Of a stretch of DNA of 7,427 nucleotides, positions 1 to 5,921 are shown one piece after another. The stretch is taken from the NCBI GenBank assembly GCA_019243075.1, contig JAFAUV010000106.1, positions 1 through 7,427 of the forward strand, read 5' to 3'. The notes beneath the pieces are model-generated. The model saw nothing but the letters and a program-made list of their open reading frames with translations. It was not told the origin of the DNA and did not search any database. Position numbers and translations under genes: made by a program. The DNA comes from Bradyrhizobium sp. GTDB lineage: Bacteria > Pseudomonadota > Alphaproteobacteria > Rhizobiales > Xanthobacteraceae. Position 1 is the first letter of the stretch. Each line of letters begins with the position of its first letter.

Positions 1-844
1 TCACGGCGGAGCCGGCGTTGAAGCCGAACCAGCCGACCCACAGCAGCGCGGCGCCGATGAAGGTCAGCACCATGTTGTGGGCCGGGCCGGTATCCTTGCG
101 CCGGCCGAGCATGATGGCACACGTCAGGCCGGCGACGCCCGCGTTGATATGAACGACGGTGCCGCCGGCGAAATCGAGCACTTTCACCCAGGCGGCGTCG
201 TTGCCGGCGGAAAAGATGCCGTCAGGTCCCCAGACCCAATGCGCGATCGGCGCATAGACGAAGATCGCCCACAGCCCGATGAACCACAGCATCGCCGAGA
301 ACTTCATGCGCTCGGCAAAGGCGCCCGCGATCAAGGCCGGCGTGATGATGGCAAACGTCATCTGGAAGCAGATGTACACGGCTTCCGGAATGGTCGGGGC
401 CAGGGGATTGGGATTGCCGATGCCGCCCTTGCCGATGTCGCTCAGGATGTCTTTCAAGAACATGCGGTCGAGCCCGCCGATGAAGGGCGAGCCGGCGCGG
501 AACGCCATGCTGTAGGTGAAGGCGGCAAACAGCACTGTGATAAGGCAGGTAACGGCAAAGCTCGTCATCACGGTGTCGCCGACATTCTTCTTGCGCACCA
601 TGCCGCCATAGAACAGGCCGAGCCCCGGCACGGTCATCATCAACACCAGCGCGACCGAAGTCAGCATCCAGGCGGTGTCGCCGGACGTCGGCGTGCATTT
701 TTCCAGGATCTTGCCGCCGCAAGCCGGCGGACCGGCATCCTCGGCAAGGGCCGTGCCGCCCAAAGCGAACCAGAGCAGCGCCATCCCCAATAGAACAAGC
801 GCCGATGTCACGAGCCTGTGGCGCCCATACCTGCCTGTCTGCAT
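1..844 (-). CDS. amtB: Ammonium transporter AmtB/Amt family, 3' end outside window
   Basis: Inner-membrane channel that conducts ammonium/ammonia into the cell. 281 codons are visible; the C-terminal third lies beyond base 1. Residues 1-34 look like a signal peptide (basic RYGRHR, a long hydrophobic core, then ALA before EDAG), as in other Amt proteins. Family signatures follow: GLGLFYGGMVRKKN (75-88), ICFQMTFAIITP (158-169), AGAFAERMKFSA (173-184), DFAGGTVVHINAG (224-236) and GWFGFNAGSA (271-280). By comparison with E. coli AmtB, F160 and F164 are the gate phenylalanines, W205 and S279 belong to the ammonium-binding site, D224 is the conserved aspartate and H232 is the first pore histidine; the second pore histidine would lie outside the window. 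The ATG is chosen because GGAGG (851-855) sits just upstream. No glnK precedes it, although glnK-amtB pairs are usual. Family assignment is very safe; the substrate is inferred from the family. Confidence 0.96.
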   Translation of the reverse strand, partial: MQTGRYGRHRLVTSALVLLGMALLWFALGGTALAEDAGPPACGGKILEKCTPTSGDTAWMLTSVALVLMMTVPGLGLFYGGMVRKKNVGDTVMTSFAVTCLITVLFAAFTYSMAFRAGSPFIGGLDRMFLKDILSDIGKGGIGNPNPLAPTIPEAVYICFQMTFAIITPALIAGAFAERMKFSAMLWFIGLWAIFVYAPIAHWVWGPDGIFSAGNDAAWVKVLDFAGGTVVHINAGVAGLTCAIMLGRRKDTGPAHNMVLTFIGAALLWVGWFGFNAGSAV

Positions 845-850
845 TGTCTA

Positions 851-855
851 CCTCC
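851..855 (-). promoter_or_regulatory. Ribosome binding site of amtB
   Basis: GGAGG on the minus strand, six bases before the ATG at 844. It fixes the start at the first methionine, keeping the signal peptide, rather than at Met21. Confidence 0.75.
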
Positions 856-868
856 AAGTCCCAAGTGA

Positions 869-913
869 CTCCCAGATGAACTCGCAACTTCCAGCTCTCG
901 AATGAACCCGCAA
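869..913 (-). repeat. Pair of 19-bp direct repeats in the amtB leader
   Basis: On the minus strand TTGCGGGTTCATTCGAGAG (913-895) is followed seven bases later by TTGCGAGTTCATCTGGGAG (887-869). They match at 15 of 19 positions, start-to-start spacing 26 bases. The second copy ends 24 bases before the amtB ATG, so the pair lies in the probable untranslated leader. It could be a duplicated binding site for a protein or sRNA, or a chance duplication. Confidence 0.5.
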
Positions 914-1154
914 TTTCTCGGTGAGACGGTTGAAAGTGCCGCGATCGGGCGACGGCGCCCGGATGGATTTCCCCCCCGCGGAATGGCCGGCTGCATCGGG
1001 CGCAAATGGTGGGAGGCTCGGCGCTGTCGCGAAGCCGTCGAGTTCGCTCGGCTGAGATCGGCAGCCACTTGCCTCATCGGCCTGCCTTCCCTGGTGTCCC
1101 ACTCCAAGGGCGGAAAGCGTCAGTGACGTTTTCCTGTTTTCTGACCCAATGATG

Positions 1155-1170
1155 TTCAAGATTCGTGCCA
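1155..1170 (-). promoter_or_regulatory. Candidate sigma-54 (RpoN) promoter of amtB
   Basis: On the minus strand TGGCACG (1170-1164), four bases, then TTGAA (1159-1155). The sigma-54 consensus is TGGCACG-N4-TTGC[A/T]. The -24 element is perfect and the spacing is exact, but the invariant GC of the -12 element reads GA. amtB is typically RpoN/NtrC controlled under nitrogen limitation, which raises the prior. The start site would be near 1145, giving a leader of about 300 bases. No clear NtrC palindrome was found upstream. Confidence 0.42.
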
Positions 1171-1242
1171 TGGAAGTTCGTAGCGCGAGCCGCTGAATCA
1201 CTGTCGAATTTGCCTTGCGAACACGACAATGATTCTGACCAT

Positions 1243-1259
1243 TGCTACCCGAGGTAGCA
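1243..1259. repeat. Short perfect inverted repeat (7-bp arms, 3-base loop)
   Basis: TGCTACC, CGA, GGTAGCA. It lies 64 bases past the stop codon of the MFS gene and about 75 bases upstream of the candidate amtB promoter. Read on the minus strand it is not followed by a T run, so it is not a classic intrinsic terminator. It may be a weak transcription stop for the MFS gene or an operator for amtB. Confidence 0.45.
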
Positions 1260-1270
1260 TGGCCAGATGA

Positions 1271-1309
1271 AAAAATGGGCAAGAAAAATGGGCAAGAAAA
1301 ATTGGAAAG
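1271..1309. repeat. 13-bp tandem repeat, three copies
   Basis: Units at 1271-1283 and 1284-1296 are identical (AAAAATGGGCAAG); the third, 1297-1309, differs at two positions (AAAAATTGGAAAG). On the minus strand this gives three T-rich tracts starting 14 bases after the MFS stop codon. The local A/T richness contrasts strongly with the GC-rich surroundings. The T tracts may help end MFS transcription; otherwise it is a small replication-slippage repeat. Confidence 0.8.
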
Positions 1310-1322
1310 ACCAAGCGAGGCG

Positions 1323-2558
1323 CTACGCCGTGCGCAGCACGGGCGGCGCGGCTGTGGGACGGATCAGCGCGAAGGCTATCTGGATGATACCGGCCGCGAG
1401 ACCGACGGCGACACCGATCCGCCAGGCCATGGCGTACGAGCCGAGCGTGTCATAGATCAGGCCACCGCCATAGGCCCCGACGAAGCTGCCGAGCTGATGG
1501 CTCATGAAGGCAAGCCCCTGGATCATGGCCTGCCATTGCAGGCCGAACAATTCGGCGACCGCGCCGGCAACCAGGGGACCGACGCCGAGCCAGAGAAAGC
1601 CCATGAACGCACCGAACACCAGCGTGGTGGTCGGCGTCGGCGGCACCATGAAATAGCAGCCGAGCACCAGCGAACGCGTGATGTAGATTCCCCCGAGCAG
1701 CGCGAGCTTGTTCCAGCGTCCGCCGGCCCAGCCGAAGAACAGGCTGCCGAGCACATTGAAGCCCCCGATCACGCCCAGCGTCTGCGCGCTCAGCATCGGG
1801 TCCATGCCGCAGATCGCGAGATAGGACGGCAGATGGGTGGTGATGAAGACGAGCTGCATGCCGCAGACGAAATAGGCGCAGGTCATCACCACAAAGCATG
1901 CATTACCGAACGCCATCGACACCGCCGTTCCCGCCGTGACATTGCCGAGCTGGTCGGTGGACGGCTTTGGCAGCGGCACCGCGTCGACCTTGCCGGCGAA
2001 CCACGCCGCCGGCACCATGGCCAGTGCCAGCACGACAAATCCGAGCAGCCCGGCCCGCCAGCCGAGATCCTGGTTCAGCACCTGCCCGATCGGGGCCGAC
2101 AACAGCGCCCCCAGCGAGCCAGCTCCGGAGACGATGCCGAGCACGCTCGAGCGCACCGTCTCCGGCACGGCGCGCGCCGCGACCGACATCGCAATCGCCG
2201 CGGCGGTGCAGGCAAGCGAGGCGCCGATCAGGACGCCCGCGCCGGTCATGACGGCAAGCAAGCCGTGCGCCTGCGCCATCAGCATCAGGCCGGCGATATA
2301 GAGCATGGATCCCAGAATCATCACGGGGCGGAAGCCGAAACGCACTGTCCAGGCCCCCGCGAACGGCTGCAAAAAGCCCCAGGCGAGATTTTGCACCGCA
2401 ATCGCCAGCGTGAATTCGGAGATGGAAATGCCGATATCGCGCGTCAGCGGCTGCATGAAGATGCCAAGGCTCTGCCGCAGGCCCATGCTCAGCGTCAGCA
2501 TGACAGAGGCGCCGATCAGGATGGGAAGCGACGGGCGAAGGGTCTTGAGCAGGGCCAT
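1323..2558 (-). CDS. Major facilitator superfamily transporter (12 membrane segments)
   Basis: A 411-residue inner-membrane carrier of normal MFS length. Hydrophobic segments run through the protein in two blocks (about 12-190 and 210-400) joined by a polar stretch near VPLPKPSTDQLG (194-205). Degenerate MFS loop motifs appear after the second helix of each half: GAWTVRFGFRP (68-78) and GWAGGRWNKLALL (276-288). VFITTHLPSYL (237-247) and the overall layout recall the monocarboxylate-transporter-like/YcxA-type MFS group, but substrate and direction cannot be read from the sequence. The frame stays open upstream for 36 more codons, but those run through the operator and promoter; the ATG at 2558 is preceded by GGGAG at good spacing and starts a normal MFS N-terminus. 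The divergent TetR gene and shared operators suggest induction by a small molecule, which may also be the transported substrate. Confidence 0.9.
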   Translation of the reverse strand: MALLKTLRPSLPILIGASVMLTLSMGLRQSLGIFMQPLTRDIGISISEFTLAIAVQNLAWGFLQPFAGAWTVRFGFRPVMILGSMLYIAGLMLMAQAHGLLAVMTGAGVLIGASLACTAAAIAMSVAARAVPETVRSSVLGIVSGAGSLGALLSAPIGQVLNQDLGWRAGLLGFVVLALAMVPAAWFAGKVDAVPLPKPSTDQLGNVTAGTAVSMAFGNACFVVMTCAYFVCGMQLVFITTHLPSYLAICGMDPMLSAQTLGVIGGFNVLGSLFFGWAGGRWNKLALLGGIYITRSLVLGCYFMVPPTPTTTLVFGAFMGFLWLGVGPLVAGAVAELFGLQWQAMIQGLAFMSHQLGSFVGAYGGGLIYDTLGSYAMAWRIGVAVGLAAGIIQIAFALIRPTAAPPVLRTA

Positions 2559-2620
2559 TTTTCTTCTTCTCCCGCGTTTTCGGTGGTTTCCCGTCGCCGC
2601 CCGGGCGGCCGCGACCTTGA

Positions 2621-2638
2621 TTACACAGATCGGTGTAA
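2621..2638. promoter_or_regulatory. TetR-family operator 1 (MFS side)
   Basis: TTACACAGATCGGTGTAA is an 18-bp near-perfect palindrome around a central GATC, with one mismatched pair. Size and symmetry are typical of TetR-family operators. It touches the last base of the -10 element and covers the predicted MFS start site. Confidence 0.7.
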
Positions 2639-2666
2639 CTAGAATGAAGCCGCCACTACTTGTCAA
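2638..2666 (-). promoter_or_regulatory. Promoter of the MFS gene
   Basis: On the minus strand a perfect -35 TTGACA (2666-2661), a 17-base spacer and -10 TCTAGT (2643-2638). Transcription would begin around 2631, inside the inverted repeat at 2621-2638, so a bound repressor would block it directly. Confidence 0.6.
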
Positions 2667-2673
2667 GCGAAAA

Positions 2674-2691
2674 GTAAACAGGTCTGTGTAA
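2674..2691. promoter_or_regulatory. TetR-family operator 2 (tetR side)
   Basis: GTAAACAGGTCTGTGTAA matches operator 1 at 14 of 18 positions and is itself an imperfect palindrome. It ends on the A of the first candidate tetR ATG. A -10-like TGTAAT (2687-2692) overlaps it, which would give autorepression and might place translation at the second ATG (2715). Confidence 0.65.
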
Positions 2692-3254
2692 TGCCGTCAG
2701 CCGAAAAGACCGACATGAAGGAGCGGATCCTGCAGACCGCCGACCGGCTGTTTTATCTCGAGGGCATCCGCGCCATCGGCGTCGACACCATCGCCGCCGA
2801 GATCGGCATCTCCAAGCGCACCCTCTACAACCACTTCCCGTCCAAGGACGCGCTGATCAACGCCTATCTGGAGCGCCGCTTTGTCAAGGCGCGCCCCTCG
2901 GACAAATCGCCGGTCGAGCAGATTCTCGGCTATTTCGACGCGCTGGAACGGCGCTTCGCCGCCAAGGATTTTCGCGGCTGCCCGTTCGTCAATGCGGTGG
3001 CCGAGCTCGGACCCAGGGATCGCGCGGTGAAAAAGATTGCCGCCGCCTTCAAGGAAAGCCGGCGGCAATGGTTTTGCGACCTGCTTGCCGAGCTCGACGT
3101 CAAGGACGCCGACGCGCTCGCAACCCAGCTTCAGCTTCTGGTCGACGGTTCGATCGCGCTCGACCTCGTGCACGACAACCCAGCAATGGCGCGCGCGGCG
3201 AAGCAGGCGGCGGCGGCGCTGTTGCAAGGCGCCGGCGTCCGCATCGCCTGCTAG
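2691..3254 (+). CDS. TetR/AcrR-family transcriptional regulator
   Basis: A 187-residue one-component repressor, typical size for TetR. Helix 1 is ERILQTADRLFYLEGIRAIG (11-30), and the helix-turn-helix follows as VDTIAAEIGISKRTLYNHF (31-49), ending in the usual SKDALINAYL. The C-terminal half is the all-helical ligand and dimer domain, with the FRGCPFVNAVAEL stretch (94-106) seen in one TetR subgroup. The ligand is unknown. It is divergent from the MFS gene and two matching palindromes lie between them, so it very probably represses that gene and itself. The start is uncertain: ATG 2691 lacks a clear ribosome binding site and overlaps operator 2, while ATG 2715 (Met9) would still keep the whole DNA-binding domain and has a weak GAAAAGA upstream. 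Confidence 0.93.
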   Translation: MPSAEKTDMKERILQTADRLFYLEGIRAIGVDTIAAEIGISKRTLYNHFPSKDALINAYLERRFVKARPSDKSPVEQILGYFDALERRFAAKDFRGCPFVNAVAELGPRDRAVKKIAAAFKESRRQWFCDLLAELDVKDADALATQLQLLVDGSIALDLVHDNPAMARAAKQAAAALLQGAGVRIAC

Positions 3255-3341
3255 GATGGTCCCGGCGCGGCCCCAGCGCGTCCCTTGTTCACAAAAGCCG
3301 GTAGTGGCAATCTGCGGCTTCGGAACAAGAGCGCTTCTTCC

Positions 3342-3725
3342 ATGCCGAAACCCGCCGCGACGCCGCTGCCCTCGCTCAGCGTGCGCATCGACCTCGACAA
3401 TGACGACCGGATCGGGCCGGGCAAGATCCTGCTGCTGGAGAACATCCGCGAGTTCGGCTCGATTTCCGCGGCCGGCCGGGCCATGGACATGTCCTACAAG
3501 CGCGCCTGGGATCTGGTCGACGAGATCAACCGCATCTGCCGGCAGGCGGCGGTGGAGCGGCAGACCGGCGGCAAGAACGGCGGCGGCGCTGCCCTGACAC
3601 CGTTCGGCATTTCGCTGGTCGCTCGCTACCGCAAGATCGAGCGCGATGCCGCGAGCGCCGTCCGCAAGGAACTGGCGGCGTTGCGCAGCGACATCGGCAA
3701 ATCGAAGAAGGCCGCCAGCCGATAA
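3342..3725 (+). CDS. Short ModE-type regulator: winged-helix DNA-binding domain only
   Basis: 127 residues matching only the N-terminal DNA-binding domain of ModE, the molybdate-responsive repressor. GPGKILLLENIREFGSISAA (25-44) leads into the helix-turn-helix SAAGRAMDMSYKRAWDLVDEIN (42-63, broken here only by description), the family's most typical stretch (compare SISQAAKDAGISYKSAWD in E. coli ModE). The wing follows as VERQTGGKNGGGAALTPFG (71-89), then a helical, lysine-rich tail ending SKKAASR. E. coli ModE is about 260 residues, and its second half is two molybdate-binding (molbindin) domains; these are absent here and the next frame does not encode them. A TTG at 3285 could extend the protein by 19 residues, but ATG 3342 fits the family. 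It follows tetR by 87 bases on the same strand with no clear promoter. No modABC genes are nearby. Its likely targets are the Mo-box-like sites at 5922-6024. Confidence 0.87.
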   Translation: MPKPAATPLPSLSVRIDLDNDDRIGPGKILLLENIREFGSISAAGRAMDMSYKRAWDLVDEINRICRQAAVERQTGGKNGGGAALTPFGISLVARYRKIERDAASAVRKELAALRSDIGKSKKAASR

Positions 3726-3737
3726 GCTCGACGTTAT

Positions 3738-3872
3738 CCCTCGCCCCCGTTGTTACGGGCAGAGGGTTGGGGTGAAGGGCCGTCTCCGCGAATTTCGAAG
3801 TTGAAATATGCGGATTACAACACCTCACCCCGCGCCTTCAGCGATCTCTCCCCGCGCAACAACGGGGAGAGG
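3738..3872. repeat. Nested inverted-repeat element between convergent genes
   Basis: About 135 bases with three levels of symmetry. An imperfect hairpin lies at the left (CCCTC 3738-3742 with GAGGG 3762-3766; inner CCCG 3746-3749 with CGGG 3756-3759). A perfect 9-bp stem lies at the right (CTCTCCCCG 3846-3854, loop CGCAACAA, CGGGGAGAG 3863-3871). GGGGTGA (3769-3775) pairs with TCACCCC (3825-3831) across the middle, and inside that TCCGC (3785-3789) pairs with GCGGA (3810-3814), with ATTTC/GAAAT further in. Both terminal loops contain GTTGTTa/aCAACAA-type sequence. Such CTCTCCCC elements are common intergenic repeats in Bradyrhizobiaceae. It fills nearly the whole gap and may serve as a two-way transcription stop, although no T run follows. 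Confidence 0.72.
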
Positions 3873-3892
3873 CCAACAAGGGCGCTGACCGC

Positions 3893-5389
3893 CTAGGCGG
3901 TCTTGATCCAGACCGCCTTGACGTTGAGATATTCCTCGACGTGCTGCTTGCCGGATTCGCGGCCATAGCCGCTCATCTTGTAGCCGCCGAACGGCACCGC
4001 CGGGTCCATGGCCTGGTAGCAATTGACCCAGACCGACCCGGCGCGCAGCGCCTTCGCCACCTGGTGGGCCTTGCTGACATTGGTGGTCCAGACGCCGGAG
4101 CCGAGGCCGAAGGTGGTGGCGTTGGCGCGCTTGATCAGCTCGTCGCTGTCCTTGAACGAGATCGCCGAGATCACCGGCCCAAAAATCTCCTCCTGCGCGA
4201 TCCGCATGCTGTCCTGGACGTTCGCGAACACCGTCGGCGGCACGAAATAGCCCTTTGACAAGGCGCCTTCGGTGAGCCGCGCGCCGCCGGCGAGCGCCTT
4301 GGCGCCTTCCTTCTGGCCGATGTCGAGATAGCCGGAGACGCGCTCGAGCTGCTGCTGCGACACCAGCGGGCCGATCTGCGTGTTCGGGTCGAGGCCGTTG
4401 CCGACGTTGAGCTTCTTGCCGAATTCGGCAACCCGGCCGACGAACTCGTCATAGATCCTGCTCTCGACAAAGAGCCGCGTGCCGGCCGAGCAGATCTGTC
4501 CCGAATTGGCGAACACCGCCATCGCGGCCCCCGGCACCGCCGCATCGAGATCGGCATCGGCGAACACGATGTCCGGCGACTTGCCGCCGAGCTCGAGCGA
4601 GACGCGCTTGAGGTTGCCGGCCGAGGCGCGCACGATCGATTGCCCCGTCAGGTGCGAGCCGGTGAAGGCGACCTTGTCCACGCCGGGATGCGAGGCCAGC
4701 GCAGCGCCCGCGGTCTCGCCATAGCCCGGCACGACGTTGACCACGCCGGCAGGGATGCCGGCTTCGAGGCATAGTTCGGCGAGCCGCAGCGAGGTCAATG
4801 GCGCCTCCTCGGCGGGCTTGAGCACGACCGTGCAGCCGGTTGCGATCGCCGGGCCGATCTTCCAGATGCTGGCGCCGAGCGGCCCGTTCCAGGGAATGAT
4901 GGCTCCGACGACGCCGATCGGCTCCTTCAGCGTGTAGGAGAAGATGTCGCCCGGCAGCGAGTTCTCGATCGTCTCGCCATGGATTGCGGTCGCCTGCCCC
5001 GCGTAATAGCGCAGCATGCCGAGCACGCGCAGCCGGGTGCCGCGGGTGCGGCTGATCGGCGCCCCCATGTCGAGCGTGTCGAGCTGCGACAGCTCCTCGA
5101 AATTCTTCTCGACGAGGTCGGCGAATTTCAACAGCAGATTCTGCCGTTCGAAGGGTTTGACCTTGCTCCACGGCCCCTCGAAGGCACGGCGGGCGGCTGT
5201 GACCGCGCGGTTGATGTCCTCGGCATCGCCCTCGGCCACCGTCGCGAGCACTTCGCCGGTCGCCGGATTGAGCGTCTCGAATCTCTTGCCGGACGCCGCA
5301 TCGACCCATTGGCCGTCGATCAGCATCTTCTTGTAGGAGCCATCCGCATAGGGATGACGCGCGAGTGGAATTGCCTGGCTCACGGCCAT
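3893..5389 (-). CDS. Aldehyde dehydrogenase, class I NAD-type (complete)
   Basis: 498 residues, normal for the superfamily. It oxidises an aldehyde to the acid with NAD(P)+, in the cytoplasm; no signal peptide. Visible catalytic residues: oxyanion Asn168 in PWNGP, Lys191 in KPAEEAP, general base Glu266 in LELGGKSPD, nucleophile Cys300 in NSGQICSAGTR, and Glu401/Phe403 in EEIFGPV. AFTGSHLTGQ (241-250) is the cofactor-binding turn. Glu194, just after the KPA motif, favours NAD over NADP. The C-terminus has the usual PFGGYKMSGYGRESG (466-480). The N-terminal style and length resemble phenylacetaldehyde, betaine-aldehyde and related broad enzymes; the substrate cannot be fixed. The start has GGGAGA 5-10 bases upstream. 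It is last in a probable two-gene unit behind the small gene at 5514-5891 (124-base gap), and convergent with the ModE-like gene. Confidence 0.95.
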   Translation of the reverse strand: MAVSQAIPLARHPYADGSYKKMLIDGQWVDAASGKRFETLNPATGEVLATVAEGDAEDINRAVTAARRAFEGPWSKVKPFERQNLLLKFADLVEKNFEELSQLDTLDMGAPISRTRGTRLRVLGMLRYYAGQATAIHGETIENSLPGDIFSYTLKEPIGVVGAIIPWNGPLGASIWKIGPAIATGCTVVLKPAEEAPLTSLRLAELCLEAGIPAGVVNVVPGYGETAGAALASHPGVDKVAFTGSHLTGQSIVRASAGNLKRVSLELGGKSPDIVFADADLDAAVPGAAMAVFANSGQICSAGTRLFVESRIYDEFVGRVAEFGKKLNVGNGLDPNTQIGPLVSQQQLERVSGYLDIGQKEGAKALAGGARLTEGALSKGYFVPPTVFANVQDSMRIAQEEIFGPVISAISFKDSDELIKRANATTFGLGSGVWTTNVSKAHQVAKALRAGSVWVNCYQAMDPAVPFGGYKMSGYGRESGKQHVEEYLNVKAVWIKTA

Positions 5390-5417
5390 GTTGTTCTCCC
5401 TTTGTTGTCGTGAAGAT

Positions 5418-5456
5418 CGGTATTCATGAAGCCCGGTATGTCGCAGATCCCGGTAT
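5418..5456. repeat. Three CGGTAT repeats upstream of the first aldehyde dehydrogenase
   Basis: CGGTAT begins at 5418, 5434 and 5451, spacing 16 and 17 bases. The last two lie within a 17-bp direct repeat (from 5432 and 5449) differing at two positions: CCCGGTATGTCGCAGAT and CCCGGTATATCGCACAT. They sit 30-70 bases before the dehydrogenase ATG, in the gap after the small gene. They may be regulator half-sites for an internal promoter. The stretch 5451-5474 also resembles a Mo-box weakly (CGGTATAT, 8 bases, ATGTAGGG). Confidence 0.5.
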
Positions 5457-5513
5457 ATCGCACATGATGTAGGGTCGGCGCCCGCCGCCGTAAAGGAAGG
5501 CCGCAGGCGCCGG

Positions 5514-5891
5514 CTAGTTCGGCCGCGCCACGTCGGGGGTGTTGTTGGCGACCAGTGCCTCGCCGAGTTCGCTCTGCTGATCGCGGGGAATCGAGAAGCA
5601 CACGGAAAAGCCGTCCGACGTGCGCAGCGTGATCATGCCATGGCGGGGGTCGGAGGACTGTTCCACCACCCAGGATTCCAGGGGATAGGCATAGCGCAGG
5701 GTTTCGTCGCCGAAGCGCGTCTGCAGGGCCTTGCCGATCAGGGTCGGTAGCGTCATCGCGAGCGCGCCGACCTGGTTCAGGGACAACCGGATGGTCTGGG
5801 GCCGCCCCTTGCAATCGACGAAACCCAGCGAAATCGCGGCGCCATCGGCGGCGATCTCGCAGCAGGTCAGCGACTGGGTCTCGATGTCCAT
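5514..5891 (-). CDS. Small conserved-looking protein of unknown function
   Basis: 125 residues, soluble, no signal peptide or membrane segment. I do not recognise a family. Visible features: a Cys-Cys pair at 10-11 (SLTCCEI), a beta-rich N-terminal half (ISLGFVDCKGRPQTIRLSLN), then GALAMTLPTLIGKALQTRFG (helical) and another beta-rich part, SWVVEQSSDPRHGMITLRT, FSVCFSIPRDQQ. It looks like a single compact domain with a PilZ-free, enzyme-free character; no catalytic motif is evident. Coding status is supported by the GGAGCGGG sequence upstream of its ATG, codon use like its neighbours, a probable promoter at the right distance, and position as first gene ahead of the aldehyde dehydrogenase. Its promoter overlaps Mo-box-like site 1, so it is probably coregulated with the two dehydrogenases. 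Confidence 0.72.
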   Translation of the reverse strand: MDIETQSLTCCEIAADGAAISLGFVDCKGRPQTIRLSLNQVGALAMTLPTLIGKALQTRFGDETLRYAYPLESWVVEQSSDPRHGMITLRTSDGFSVCFSIPRDQQSELGEALVANNTPDVARPN

Positions 5892-5921
5892 CTGCCCGCT
5901 CCGAGTCCACTATCGTCCATT

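Larger units (their letters stand above)
845..1322. other. 478-base region without a convincing gene (amtB leader/promoter and MFS gene 3' end)
   Basis: Both flanking genes are on the minus strand, so this stretch is the 3' flank of the MFS gene and the 5' flank of amtB. Open frames on either strand (for example 848-1282 minus and 902-1126 plus) have compositions unlike their neighbours, no recognisable motifs and no good ribosome binding sites. What it does hold is listed separately: a direct repeat near the amtB start, a sigma-54-like promoter, a short palindrome and an A-rich tandem repeat. There is no trace of a degraded glnK that I can read. Confidence 0.6.

Noticed and set aside
848..1282. 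Minus-strand open frame of 144 codons upstream of amtB, considered as a glnK remnant or small gene
   Set aside because: No PII motif or other signature, low-complexity composition, no clear ribosome binding site, and it spans the candidate promoter and leader.
1242..2642. Long plus-strand open frame (466 codons) opposite the MFS gene
   Set aside because: Very rich in His, Arg, Gln, Asp and Glu with no domain, as expected for the antisense of a GC-rich membrane-protein gene. The minus strand encodes an evident 12-segment transporter.
2559..2666. N-terminal extension of the MFS protein by 36 residues
   Set aside because: It would be translated through the promoter and operator, is Arg-rich, and the internal ATG has a good ribosome binding site and a family-like N-terminus.
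3285..3313. Possible promoter for the ModE-like gene (TTGTTC, 17 bases, CAATCT)
   Set aside because: The -10 element matches at only two of six positions. Co-transcription with tetR is equally likely.
3285..3341. TTG start extending the ModE-like protein by 19 residues
   Set aside because: The extension has no family counterpart and lies in the intergenic gap; ATG 3342 leads straight into the conserved domain, though its ribosome binding site is weak.
3846..3871. Intrinsic terminator at the perfect 9-bp hairpin
   Set aside because: No T run follows on either strand. It is better explained as one arm of the repeat element, though it may still hinder transcription.
5380..5910. Minus-strand 176-codon frame overlapping the small gene at 5514-5891
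   Set aside because: Arg-rich and unlike a folded protein. The competing frame has a better start, a ribosome binding site and a balanced composition.
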